Source: Zymoseptoria tritici IPO323
Taxonomy: Eukaryota > Ascomycota > Dothideomycetes > Mycosphaerellales > Mycosphaerellaceae
Length of the DNA stretch: 64,000 bases
Direction of reading: 5' to 3'
Assembly: GCF_000219625.1 (NCBI RefSeq)
Contig: NC_018206.1
Coordinates: 62,001 to 126,000, forward strand
Below, piece by piece: positions 46,438 to 57,061 of this stretch. Position 1 is the first letter of the stretch; every line of letters starts with the position of its first letter. The position numbers and the translations under genes were made by a program. Below the pieces are notes generated by a model that was given only the letters and a program-made list of their open reading frames with translations, did no database searches and was not told the origin of the DNA.

Positions 46438-47081
46438 CTTGAAAGGGTTGCGCGAGAGGTAAAGCTGGGAAGAACGACAAAGAATATCAGGCAGGCAGGC
46501 AGGTAGGCAAGGCAGACCAGATATATTAATGCAACAATCCAATCCAACCTTGGAGTCTGCAGGTTCGAGGATAGGGTAGCGCGGTAGCACCGGATCTCTC
46601 TACCAGCATATTCGATGCCACGATCATGCCAACACAGCCTCGTCCTCGTGCTCATTACTGACCGCGCTGGGTTTAAGTTTTTTTGGGGTCAAGGAAAAGA
46701 CCTCCGCAGGTGTGGACCACATCGACCACCAAACACTTTCTGCCACCGCACGACCGCCGCGGTGATCTGCGTACCTATGGGAAGCAGTCGGATGCGCCGC
46801 AGCACCTCTCACGGTCGAGCGTCGCTGTGGGCAAAGACTGCGACGGGGAACTGCGAGAGTCCGCAGAGTAGATAGTGCTTATTCTGCATGCGTCTTCTCT
46901 GACGTTATTCCGATGGGCTGATGGCGCAATAATGAGATGCCAGCCAACCTAGACGATGACCATACCATAACCTCTGCCACCAATGCTGACCTCGCCAAGA
47001 AAGATACTCGAGCTGCATTCATCGTGAGTAATAGACCGATGATCCAGAACAAGACTTGCTTCATACAACAGCCAAGTCCTC
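46438..47081. other. Intergenic upstream of the MFS gene
   Basis: Upstream region of the MFS transporter and left flank of the MITE at 47091. No coding motif recognised. Confidence 0.35.
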
Positions 47082-47090
47082 CACCGAATC

Positions 47091-47429
47091 CGAAGTGTCT
47101 ACAAGGAGAACAACAGGATAGAACAATCCGGCTAATTGTCTACGGGTAAAAGTAATCACTTCCGCGTAGATTGAATCCCGGCATAGATATCCGGACAAGC
47201 GAGCCGAAGTTGCGACACAGCGAGGCGACGAGCGTTAGCAACGAGGGAAGTAAGTACTAGACCGAGCCTAAAGCGAGGTCGTACGTACGATACCCGAGCG
47301 CGTAAGGCATAGGCTCGTTTGAAAGGTTAGCAAAACTATTTGGGCGCCGCAGGCTCTATTACAAAGGCTGGTTTTGGTAGGAGTAGCAGTTAGCCGGACT
47401 TTCATTTTGTTCTCCTTGTAGACACTTCG
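47091..47429. mobile_element. 339-bp MITE, MULE-type, 9-bp target duplication
   Basis: Perfect 23-bp terminal inverted repeats start CGAAGTGTCTACAAGGAGAA, with imperfect extension to about 45 bp that includes TCCGGCTAA. They are flanked by the direct repeat CACCGAATC (47082-47090 and 47430-47438). A 9-bp duplication fits a Mutator-type transposase acting in trans, but the ends are unrelated to the 12-kb MULE in this window. No coding potential. The interior has CG-rich motifs such as CGAGGCGACGAGCG. Confidence 0.85.
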
Positions 47430-47438
47430 CACCGAATC

Positions 47439-48490
47439 TGCACCCGCAAAAGCTTGACCGGGAAGTTGATGCAAGCTTGATCCTTGTTCCTGGATCCCGC
47501 GAAGATTTGATCTGCCGGCCTCTGCCGGAGATCAACAGCAGCGATACAGGGTTCAGACAGAAGAATAGGAGGTACGCGAGAAGTCGTGAGAGTGGGAGGT
47601 AAAGGGGTGTGCGGGCGCGAGTCATTCGCGTGTATTGCCAATTGCGGTATCAATTGCGAGTCAGGTATTCGTGGTTGGAACGCCATGAAAAGCCGTACAT
47701 GAAACTCTTTGCGTGTTGAGCGAAAAAGATACATCATATTGCAGCGGCACGCATTTTTCACATGCAACTTCTCTTTCCCGAAAACAGGCGGTCGGCGTTC
47801 ATATACGGCAATCGCAGACCGTGACGTGGTTGTGTGGCTTGATCCTATCAGCAGTGAACGATGGAGATGGATACCTGCATGAAAAAAGGATGGAAGTAAG
47901 TAGAAGAAGCTGCGACACACACACGTTTCGGCTGCGTCGTGGATGCTGGTGAGATAATCGTACATTTGGGAATCGTTAAGACCGAGGCTTCGTGAAGACC
48001 AAGGCCAGATGGCACCAATGACCAGAGTTGGGTATTGCGGATTCGATGCGTGGAGCCGGTGGTTTTCATCGTACGTCCACGTTCCTCATACGAACGGCAT
48101 AAGCGGATAGGGATAGCGCTCCGTGCGCCTGAAGTTCACATTCAAGCACATCGGTGTCCGCTGCTGTTTGTTCATTGTGCGCCTGATGCGCGTGAGGTCA
48201 CGCTGCATGGCATCGGCATCCCGAGGCGCGGAGCTAGTGGTTTTCCATCGTGCGTCCAGGTTGGATCGCCCGGCCCGGAGTGAATATGGCGATCTTCACA
48301 TGCAACCTGTTGCTGGGCGGGCACAGGACTCGCATCGCAATGCTTTCCGGGAGCGGTCAACCCACGGCAAAAATCGTCATGAAGTCGGTCGGAGGTCACG
48401 GCTAGTCGCCGAGAGATGCCATGAGACCAGTAAATGGCAGTCCCGCCTCAGCGTGGAGAGTGAACTTCATCAACCAAAGTGTCACTCCTC
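47439..48490. other. Intergenic, no gene recognised
   Basis: Right flank of the MITE and 3' flank of the MGR3-like gene. Overlapping short frames, no motif. Confidence 0.35.
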
Positions 48491-50260
48491 TCACCCCATC
48501 CAAACACCCCCCGTACTCCTCACCCCACCAATCCTCCCCGCGCTCTCCATAATCCCCTCCCTCACAACCCTCTCCCTCAACGCCTCAAACTCCGCCATCT
48601 CCCCTTCCAACCTCTTCGCTCTCTCCACCGCATCCTCCCCCCCACCACCACCACCAAACCAACCGCCAAACCACCCCTTCTTCTCCACCCCAGCCGTCTC
48701 TGTCTCCTCCTGCAACTTCCTCAACATAACCCCCCAATTCGCCAGCCCAGTTTGCAAACATTCTCTACACTTCTTCCTCGCCTCGGCCTCCGTTCGATCG
48801 GTGTTCACCGTGAGAAGAGTTCCTTCACTCCGCAAATCCGCGTTGGCGATCGTCACAGCCTGTTTGGTCCACCCGAGTCCTTCTTCCCTTGCCGCACTGG
48901 CGAAGAGGATCTCGCCGATGTAGAGCATGAGTTCGCTTTCTTCACAGGTGGGGCGGTCGGTGCTGCGGATGAGGGGGATGTCGCCTGAGGGTGGCGGGGG
49001 TGGGAAGGCGGGTGGGGTGGTGAGCAAAGTCAGGAAGGAAGGCTTGGTGTCCTCATGGGGAGTGGAGGGGGCTGGGAATGGCGAGACTGGCGCGGTGCGG
49101 CGAGCTCGTAGGACGGAGAGGAAAATGGGGAGGGCGGCTTGGAGGTTGCCGTTGCGGGCGTGGTGGACTGCTAGAGCCGTGCTGGCATGGAGGAGGTTGG
49201 GCGTGATGTCGCTCTCGGCGTGCGAGGAGAGTTTCAAGACGTGCGTTCTTGAGTCGAGAATGTCATCAGCGTTGGCGGTGATTGGTAACGCTCCCTTTGC
49301 GATGTCAACAGCCCAGATGTACATCTCCTCCGCGCTGTCTGGAAGTTTCTTATACTCCAGCCAATTCGCATAAGCCAGCGCGGCGTCCAACTTCTGTTTC
49401 GTCGTGAATCCTCGTCCAGTTAAGACTCGCAGGTAGTATGTCTCCGGTGGCGGACAAGGAGCCGTACAGTTCTCCTCCAGCGGTGCTTGCTGCATTCGCG
49501 GAGGCGTAGGTCTCGGATCTGGGTTGGACGGACCAAGCATGACATCCTTGGGAAACACAAGATTTCGCGTAGTATCCAACACCATGTCATCCAGATGCTC
49601 CGCAGCTTTAGCACATCCCATGATAACCTCAAAGTATCCCGACCGCCACGGCCACGACTTCTCAGAAATATCATCTCCAGCCCTTCCCACGCCTGGGATC
49701 AATATGTCACCTCCGTCCGGTGATCGCAATCCCTTCCCTTCCCTCTCAGGATCTTCCAGCCGGGTCAATGCATCACGAAACGCCGACCCAGCATCCACCC
49801 AGTTGATAGTGCCGATCGTTTCGAGGTGTGCAGGATCGGAGAAGAATCTGCCAGCTCGGAGGTATTTTCTCGTCCAGAAATTCCACTCCGCAGGGGTCGG
49901 GTTGGCGCGCTCTTCGGTCTCGGTCAAGATGCCGTAGTATGCGACTGCGCCGAGGGCGAGGAATGTCCAGCCGAGGGCGGTCCATTTCGTGGCTAGCCAG
50001 ACTTGCTCTTTCACGTATTTTCTGTTCTCTGTCGTCAAAAGACGTGCCAGTTGTTGTGAGGGACCATTGAGGGGTGCGGGGCGGTGGAAGGCGGGTTGTG
50101 ATAGGTAGGGGAGCTGTGGTCGCGGCGGGTGGTTGGCGACGAGGAGGAGTTGCGAGTTTTGTGTGAAGAGTCGTGGCTTGGGGATGAGATGGAGTTGACT
50201 CGGTGGTCGCAGAGGGCGGAGGGAAAGTATTCGAGCGGCGGGAGGAGATCGGATCAGCAT
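48491..50260 (-). CDS. MGR3-like mitochondrial TPR protein
   Basis: A single exon of 589 codons. The Met at 50260 is chosen because it starts an Arg-rich, acid-free leader (MLIRSPPAARILSLRPLRPP) typical of mitochondrial presequences. An upstream in-frame Met at 50362 would add an atypical acidic extension. One membrane segment, WTALGWTFLALGAVAYYGI, lies near residues 95-115. The soluble part has helical-repeat features (LDAALAYANWLEYKKLPDSA, LLHASTALAVHHARNGNLQ) and a Gly-rich loop GWFGGWFGGGGGG near the end. This matches the fungal family related to yeast Mgr3, an adaptor of the i-AAA protease in the inner membrane. Assignment rests on layout and recalled similarity. Confidence 0.65.
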   Translation of the reverse strand: MLIRSPPAARILSLRPLRPPSQLHLIPKPRLFTQNSQLLLVANHPPRPQLPYLSQPAFHRPAPLNGPSQQLARLLTTENRKYVKEQVWLATKWTALGWTFLALGAVAYYGILTETEERANPTPAEWNFWTRKYLRAGRFFSDPAHLETIGTINWVDAGSAFRDALTRLEDPEREGKGLRSPDGGDILIPGVGRAGDDISEKSWPWRSGYFEVIMGCAKAAEHLDDMVLDTTRNLVFPKDVMLGPSNPDPRPTPPRMQQAPLEENCTAPCPPPETYYLRVLTGRGFTTKQKLDAALAYANWLEYKKLPDSAEEMYIWAVDIAKGALPITANADDILDSRTHVLKLSSHAESDITPNLLHASTALAVHHARNGNLQAALPIFLSVLRARRTAPVSPFPAPSTPHEDTKPSFLTLLTTPPAFPPPPPSGDIPLIRSTDRPTCEESELMLYIGEILFASAAREEGLGWTKQAVTIANADLRSEGTLLTVNTDRTEAEARKKCRECLQTGLANWGVMLRKLQEETETAGVEKKGWFGGWFGGGGGGEDAVERAKRLEGEMAEFEALRERVVREGIMESAGRIGGVRSTGGVWMG

Positions 50261-50426
50261 GGCGACGATGTGTATGGGATTGTGTATCGACGGAACGGAG
50301 GATTCGATGAGGTCAAAGTGGTGATGTTTGAAGCGGCAAAGCTTCGGGTCGATCTCGTCCATCTCTCTTGTGGGAGCTCACTTCACATCGAGTACTCTTC
50401 ATTTATCAACACAACTGAATACCAAA
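50261..50426. promoter_or_regulatory. Short bidirectional promoter region
   Basis: Only 166 bp separate the divergent start codons of the MGR3-like gene and VMA22, so the two promoters must share it. No specific factor site was identified. Confidence 0.5.
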
Positions 50427-51140
50427 ATGGCCAATCTTGTGAACAGTTCCAACGGCAATAGCATCGTCGATCTCCACAACCAACTCGACACCCTCTGGGC
50501 CCGCTACCTCGACTTACTAGACGAATACACCTCCGCCCAAGAAGCCATCAAGCAACATCTATCATCCGGCTTCCTCTCCCTAGCAAAAGCAAACTTCCAC
50601 TCCTCCGGACGGAGATATGGCCAGGATTCTTACGACCAACGAGCGGTAGCTACTACGAGGGTTGCATTCAAGACTGAAGGAGAGAGATTGAAGATCTCAG
50701 TCACCAAGCTCGAGTCACATCCCAAAAGCGACCAAGCAGAAACATCGCCCGAACCATCGAAAGAAACCCCAAATTCCTCACCCGAACCATCCAAACCGAA
50801 CAGCGAATTAAACGAGCCGCTCAAAAACCACCTCCCCTCCCCCTCCCCAACCCCCGAACCCGACTCAACCCCCAATCCTCCCACCAACACCGCCGAGAAA
50901 CTCAGCGAAGAACCACCACCAAAACCCACCACAGAATCAAGAGATCCAATCCGCCAATTCGGAATCCTCATACCTCCAGCCTTACGATCAGCCCAGGCCT
51001 CCTTTTCAAAAGCCGTGCTCGCACCGGAAGCTTTAGCTCGAGCTGTGCACGCTGCGCGAGAGATGCGAGGGGTGGAGATGGAGATGAGGAGGGCGAGGAA
51101 GGGGTTGAGGAAAGCTGAGAAAGCGGGCGAGGGGAGGTGA
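50427..51140 (+). CDS. VMA22: V-ATPase assembly factor VMA22 (CCDC115 family)
   Basis: A single exon of 237 residues, starting in a good context (ACCAAAATGG). The N-terminal helix LDTLWARYLDLLDEY is followed by SSGFLSLAKANF and GRRYGQDSYDQR. After a disordered Pro/Ser/Glu-rich linker (residues about 95-165) comes the second conserved block DPIRQFGILIPPALRSAQ, then a C-terminal charged helix. This two-block layout is that of Vma22/CCDC115, an ER assembly factor for the Vo sector of the vacuolar ATPase. The long linker is typical of filamentous-fungal members. Confidence 0.82.
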   Translation: MANLVNSSNGNSIVDLHNQLDTLWARYLDLLDEYTSAQEAIKQHLSSGFLSLAKANFHSSGRRYGQDSYDQRAVATTRVAFKTEGERLKISVTKLESHPKSDQAETSPEPSKETPNSSPEPSKPNSELNEPLKNHLPSPSPTPEPDSTPNPPTNTAEKLSEEPPPKPTTESRDPIRQFGILIPPALRSAQASFSKAVLAPEALARAVHAAREMRGVEMEMRRARKGLRKAEKAGEGR

Positions 51141-51639
51141 GGTGAGGGTTGGAAGAATGGGGTCGGTGAAGAATGATGACGGAAATTGGGGGGGGGTAGG
51201 TGCCAGGGCGATCCGGTTGTCCAATTTTGGTGTCCGGGTGCATTGCAAAGGTGCCGCAACTTGTCTCCAATGTAGAAACAGAATGCATCGCCAGGTCTGC
51301 AGCGCTGCAGCTCACCATTTGTTGTAGGGCACTGAGTTAGAGACCGCGTGCGCTTTGGACATATTGCCAAAAGATTGTCCGAGGACATGAAAACATTATC
51401 GCTAAAACCGCTGAATCCACCCACCCAACCTGTGCCGCTCGACCAGAAATCATATCTCGCTCTTCCCTTCACCAGATCGTGATATCTGCGTCCTTTGCCA
51501 ATATCCATATCTTCCATCCATTCCTCTCTTATCCATATCCATCTCGTCCATCTCATCCACCTCATGCACCTCGTCCCACTTCTCAGTCTCTGTACGTTCC
51601 TTCATCCCCCATCAATCCTCCCCTCCCTCTCCCTCCCAT
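51141..51639. other. Intergenic, no gene recognised
   Basis: Lies between the convergent ends of VMA22 and SNX3. Contains a G-run near 51187. No coding motif recognised. Confidence 0.35.
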
Positions 51640-52262
51640 TCACCAAGCATCCCTCTCCCACCCCGGATCCTGCACAAACCCCCCCAGCACCCGACTCCCC
51701 GTCTGCAACAACGGATGCCCCACCACAATCTTCAAAAACCTCTCCAACCCCTTCCTCCTCTCCTCAATCACCGCATCATCAAAGCGATTCAGATACACCT
51801 TGCCGGGTAGAGCGGGTATACTCACCCTCGCGGATTCCCTCTCCAGTAAATCCCTGAAGACTTCGAAATCGGAATATCGACGTCGGACTTCGGAGCGGCG
51901 GAGTTTGAAAGCGGGAATGTTGGTCGACAGGCGGATGAGGTAGGTGGTGTAGCGGGAAGAGGGGGAGGAGGTGGGTTGGTGGGTTTGGGGGTCGGTGACC
52001 TATTCATCGCACCTGATTGTCAGCATGCTGTTCTCTCTTCTCGCCATGTTTGAAGAGTATGAATGGCGCGTACTTCAATCTCAAGAAAGTTCTCCGGAGC
52101 GCCGTAGATTTCCTCAAAGGATTGGGTGTGAGATTCGCGGCCCGTGCTGGCGAAACCGGTCGGGAGCGTCCAGGAGGTTTTGTGAGGGTTGGTTTGTTGT
52201 TGGGGTTGTTGTTGCTGGGTGCCGTCGACGGGCGGATCTGGGCGGGGGTCGATGCGTTGCAT
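51640..52262 (-). CDS. SNX3: Sorting nexin SNX3/Grd19 (PX domain)
   Basis: Two exons, 52262-52074 and 51999-51640, encode 182 residues. The 74-nt intron (GTACGC...AATAG) joins NFLEIE to VTDPQTH. The PX domain is complete: [35 protein letters not shown] (the RRYSDF phosphoinositide-binding core), [13 protein letters not shown] (proline loop), and the end [14 protein letters not shown] with a final [12 protein letters not shown]3 binds PI3P on endosomes and works with retromer to recycle cargo to the Golgi. A Gln-rich N-terminus precedes the PX domain. The downstream neighbour is VMA22, another endomembrane gene. Confidence 0.9.
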
Positions 52263-52848
52263 GGTTGGGTGAGGTGTTGCGTGGGAGAGATGCGAGTGTC
52301 GAGGGCGTAGTCGAGCTTGTGAGTGTCGAGGGCGTAATGGTGAGAGGGCTTCCGCTGCTTGGGCTTCGGCTTCGGCTTGTGCGAGGTGGAGGATGCGGAT
52401 GTACAGGACAATGGAGTCGGAGGGTTGGCTGATGTTGATGTTGATGTTCTTGGAGAGATGATTCTAGTAGCTCGTGCCGGGAGGGACGCCAAATGTGGGG
52501 CTGGCTGCTTCGGGTGATCGCGTGGTTCGAGTTGCATGGGATGCTCGACTTCACTTCACTTCTGTATGTCTTGCCTGGGGCTGCGCTTTCCCTTACCTGA
52601 AGTAGAAGTATGTCTCCGTTATCTCCTGAGTGGAGAACGGAAGGAACGGGAGAGTGATGAGGAGTTGGGTGATGCTTCAACAAGCATTTGTGTATTGTCA
52701 CGGTATCTCTCAAGTCGTGTACAATCAGCCTGCGAGACGATCTCTTCGGCCCATCTCTCGCACTCTTCAATTCTCCTCCACGTGCGTGCAATCAGTGGCA
52801 AGTACTGCAGTCATCGACCACATCCACCCTCATCTCTCATCACCACAT
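52263..52848. other. Intergenic, no gene recognised
   Basis: Upstream region of SNX3 and 3' flank of the repeat-precursor gene. Open frames overlap without motif. Confidence 0.3.
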
Positions 52849-54415
52849 TCAATCTCCTCGAATAACCACCCCAACAACAGCGCCGACCACCGCAAGTATC
52901 ACGAATCCCGGTACCCCAGCACTCGAGGCACCACCCCTCTGCACCCCCGCATTCCGATCAATCGTAACCAGTCCCGTAGCACTCGCCCCAACAAGCAAAT
53001 GACTCCCCTCAACTTCCGTCACCGTCGCCGTCGTAGCCGTCGTCCAAATCGAAACAGGACGCTTCATCGGCTGCATCTCGTCGTTGTTCATCGTCTTGTA
53101 CTCGATGACGGTGTGGTAGATGATGGTCGTGAAGATGGAGGTCTTGTCAGACATGCCTGGGACGGGAGTTGGGAGGACTGTCACCTGCGGTTCCTGCGTC
53201 ATCGTGGAGAGGAGATGACCTTGATGGTCGGAGTTGTGAGCGCAGGCTTGGCCGGCGTTACCGCAGAGGTCGGGGTTGTTGAGGATTGGGTTGAGGGAGG
53301 AGTCGTCGTCGCGCTTGATGTTGTCGTCCGAAGAGCTGTTGGGCTGGACGGCGGAAGCGTTTGCATGCTCGTCATGGTCTTCCTCATTGTAGCAAATCAT
53401 GCCCGGAGAGCCACACCAGCCAAAAGGACTCCGATGTTCTTCGCCGCCACCGCGACCACGGCCTGCAGCAGCATCGATGTTGATCTCATCGCGCTTGCCG
53501 GTAATGGCTGAGATGGTGTCCGGCTCGATGTTCTCAGCGACTGCGCCCAGTGTGTCGTGCTCGCCCTCTTCCTCATCGTGGCAGGAGGTCATCCCCGGAG
53601 ATCCGCACCAGCCAAACGGACTGCGATGTTCTCCTCCGCCACCACGACCACGGCCAGCGGCAGCAGCAACCTTGGCGTCACTGCGCTTCGTATCGGCATC
53701 GATGGCGGGAGAAGCAGACTCGATGGAATCGTCTAACTCCTCATCCTCAACCTCTCCTTCTTCAGCATTAGCACAAGCCGTCCCCGTAGCGCCACACCAA
53801 CCAGTATACCCCGCGCCTCCACTCCCACGATGACCGCGCTTGACCTTGTCAGAAGAAACATTCTCCCTATCGGCAAAGAACTGCTCCACCGTGATATTGG
53901 TATCTGGCGGAAGCGGCAGAAGGCAATCAACAAGACCAGGCTCCTTGCAGAAACGGGTGAGACTCGGGACGAAGCGGGTCTTGGAAGCGTCGCCGCGGGC
54001 GAGTAGGGTCGTGTTGTTGTCGACAGTATCGGGAGATTCGTCGGTGGTGTTGTTGCAGACGAGGTTCGGGTCGAAGCGGAGGCGGTTGTGGCAGATGGCG
54101 GAGCACATGCTGGCGATCTGGCGGTGCTGTCAGTGAGAGCGCCTTGATTTGAGACGAAATGCAGCGGTGGATTACCTTGCAGAAACAAGCTTCGATCTGG
54201 TCTTCCTGGCCGGATGGTTGATGGCAGCCCGTAGCGTCGACGATGGTCTGAAAACAGACGAGGCAATCTGAGAGCAGTCAGTTGATCATGTCCTAGAGAT
54301 GAAGTGCGAGTTGTCACCCACGATCGGTATCCGCGGTCGAGACCAAGTCCACGGCATGGACGAGCACAGTGACCATCACCACGACCAGCCAGACAACTGG
54401 ATTGGCTCTCATCAT
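52849..54415 (-). CDS. Secreted Kex2-type repeat precursor with pheromone-like motifs
   Basis: Three exons, 54415-54322, 54267-54176 and 54117-52849, encode 484 residues, with introns of 54 and 58 nt. A signal peptide (MMRANPVVWLVVVMVTVLVH) is followed by a Cys-rich region (CLVCF, CFCK, MCSAIC). Four motifs then recur: WCGATGTAC (residue 169), WCGSPGMTSC (232), WCGSPGMIC (296) and LCGNAGQAC (346). Each is preceded by a Lys-Arg pair (155-156, 206-207, 270-271, 330-331), the Kex2 cleavage signal. Motifs 2 and 3 share the upstream block AAAGRGRGGG and EHRSPFG. The C-terminus is Thr-rich and ends in a hydrophobic segment (GVPGFVILAVVGAVVGVVI), suggesting a GPI or membrane anchor. W-C-x-x-x-G-x-x-C resembles the alpha-type mating pheromones of ascomycetes. 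Alternatives are a Kex2-processed RiPP precursor or a wall protein. Confidence 0.7.
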
Positions 54416-55404
54416 GTCCTCGGCGATAGGATGTTGCTTCTGAGATGCTCCGTGATATTCTGATAGTGAGCGACGAGGATGGTGAGCGTCGTCAATGCAA
54501 TACCTTGGTGAAGTTGTGTCGAAGTCAAGACGAGGCCATCCGCGGCGTTTGTTGTTGATATTCTCGTTGCCGCGCTAAGGATCTACGGCCGCTCCCGTGT
54601 TACTCATATCGGCGTGGTACGGTTTCGACCGGTGAGGCATGTCGAGGGATCTGGAAAAAGTTCGTGGTCTCGCTTCGAAGCTATCTTTGCAAGCGTCCGA
54701 GCATCTGTCAGTTGCTAGGGAAATCGAAGCAGAGGAATGGTCACGCATGCGACTATAACAGCGTGCCTTGGTCAGGTACTCCATACGATCAGATCGACAG
54801 TCAGATGAGGTCGGCGCCCACGGCGTTTGTTGTTGACATCTTCACTTTCCACGCTAAGAGTCCCCGGCTAATCCTGAGTCGCTGAGCAGACACGCTTTCG
54901 TCCGGCCAGCATGTCGTGGAACGTGTGGTCATCTTGACACTGGCTGAGTCGATGTCTTGCTTCCGGAAAGTCTTCACGAGCAACGGCCCGGTGTGGTTTC
55001 AGGTGCGAGGGACGTTCGGGCAGGTCAACGAAGGTCACGCATACGAAAGAGTGCCTTTGTTGGGGGCGCCGTGCGAGAAGAGAGACCGACGGTCTGAGCT
55101 GTGCCAGAAGCTGTTCAGACAAATATTCGAGACGCTTAGTTTCAGCGCTGGTACTGGTTGAGGCACTGGCCCATCTTCATTGTGGTTCAGACCTGTCAGG
55201 TCAGCAGAATCAAGCCAGAAAAATGACGACGTACAAGTGAGAAGTTCCAGAAGGCTTCACTCTCGGGGTAGGAATGTTCTTCCCGAATTTGTCGCTTTTC
55301 ATGTCGTGCGCTGCTCATGCTCAGGCGCCCATACAACATCGAAGCGGCAGGCCTTGTTCCGAGCCTCGATCGACCCCGAACTTCCCATCATCCAGCACAT
55401 TCGC
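54416..55404. other. Intergenic, no gene recognised
   Basis: About 1 kb between the repeat-precursor gene and CMS1. Short frames only, without motif. Confidence 0.35.
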
Positions 55405-56333
55405 TCAATAAAAGAGCAACTCGACCTTCCCCTCCTCACTCATATACCTCTCCTTCAACTCCCTCCTCGCCAACAAATGCGCCAACGGCCCATGCGTCTC
55501 CTTCATATCCATAATCCCCCTCTTCTTCTGATCAATATGCGAAGCATCCACCACAATCCTCTCCAAATTCTTCGCCGAAAGCGCTCCATTCTCCCACAGA
55601 TCAATCACCCTCTGCGGCGTGCCCACACCAATGTTCATCCTCGTCTTGGCTACCAGCTCCACAGCCTCCTTCAGCTTGATGTGTTTGGCGAACAGCTTCG
55701 CGACCATGGCGTCTTTCGTTTGGAAAGTTCGCAGTTCACGGGTGATGTCTGCTGCTCGTAGGCCCGCTCCGGCGATGACGAGGGTGTGTGGCGCGCCGTT
55801 TTCTCGGGGTGCGTCGCAGAGTGTTCGGCCTTTTTCGCCTCGCTTTTTTCGTCGTGGAGCGGCGAACTTTTCGAGGAAGGTGGGGATGTTGGTTGCGATT
55901 CGAGGTTCTGTCCAGGTTGTTGTGTCCGTGATGGCTTTCTCTGCAGCAAGGCGTGTTAGCGAGAAAGATCGGGAGGTCCTCCAAGCGACGACAACGCACC
56001 TGAGATATACGAGTCCTCCGCTTCTACTGTGCTCAGGTCCGGATTGAACCTCCTCGTCCGCTGCGCGATGTGATCGGCCATGAGTGTGCTGTCCATATGT
56101 CCAATCGCCAGATTCACTCCCAACTTGCTGTCCAGTGCATCGTCGTTGATATCCTTGGGCTTCTTCGGCCTCTTCTTCTTGGGCTTCTTCACATCCTTCT
56201 TGCTCTCGACTCCTTCATCATCTTCTGCGCTGCGCTTGCGTTTTGCTGAGGCATTCTTCTTCTGCGGTTCTGGTGAGTCGGAGATGTCTTCGATGAGTGG
56301 TACGCCAGCCTGGTCGGAGTCGGAGTCTGCCAT
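55405..56333 (-). CDS. CMS1: CMS1-like small-subunit processome protein
   Basis: Two exons, 56333-56000 and 55940-55405, encode 289 residues. Splicing (GTGCGT...CTGCAG) gives the join YIS-EKAITDTTTW. The N-terminus is acidic, then strongly basic (KKDVKKPKKKRPKKPKD), as in nucleolar proteins. The core contains PHTLVIAGAGLRAADITREL, VAKLFAKHIKL, MNIGVGTPQRV and LERIVVDASHID, which match the helicase-like fold of the Cms1 family (90S pre-ribosome, U3 associated). The C-terminus ends KVELLFY. An upstream ATG at 56339 would add two residues. Confidence 0.85.
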
Positions 56334-57061
56334 TGTCAATGTGGTTGGAATATGTTGGACCTCTTCACTTATGCGGATTTAAATTTCTTGAAGTCCGACG
56401 TCTTGCTCGTAGAACTAGCGTGAAAGCGGAGCCACCTCCGACGAGGACATGATCCCCATCTCCTCTCTCTTCTCGCCGACATCACAAGATCAACATCATC
56501 CCATCAGTTGAGTTCATTTGATGTCAGCTTGGCATCAAGTCTGTCACTGCGGACCCGCGGATCTCATTGCCCCCGCAACAGTACGGCATGGCGGACATCG
56601 AATCCCAAGGACGATGACATCCCGAAGGAGCCGGTCCAATGTCACTCGTGCGAGTCTCGGCGATCGCCGTGCATGTATCTCGTACCATGACCATCGACCA
56701 CGATATGCCATTTCGAACCCCGCAAAACATCCGCCGTTGATGCGGGGTATCGAGGAGACACTGGATACTGTCCGTAAAGAGGGGGGCCTCGATGCCTGCA
56801 ATGTGTCGTCACTCGATGAATCTTGCCCGAATATCTTTCAGCGGGGACCACACCAAGGACTATGGGGCGCCATCACCCGACCTCTGGACATGCCTTCCTG
56901 CCGTTCAGCCGATGGTCCTGGTGCTGACTCTAGGAAATATCCGCTGTCACCGAGTATTCGAGGTCAAGTATATATCTTCTTGCTGTCTCTCCTTTTTCTG
57001 CCTTCATCTTGCTACAACTACTTGACTCCACAAGCCTGCATTCAAAGCACAATCATCAATC
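56334..57061. promoter_or_regulatory. Divergent intergenic region
   Basis: About 0.73 kb between the divergent starts of CMS1 and the alpha/beta hydrolase. The frame open across it shows no conserved motif. It holds both promoters. Confidence 0.35.

Noticed and set aside
52004..52537. 177-codon minus-strand frame over the SNX3 start
   Set aside because: Different frame from the PX-domain exons, low complexity, no motif.
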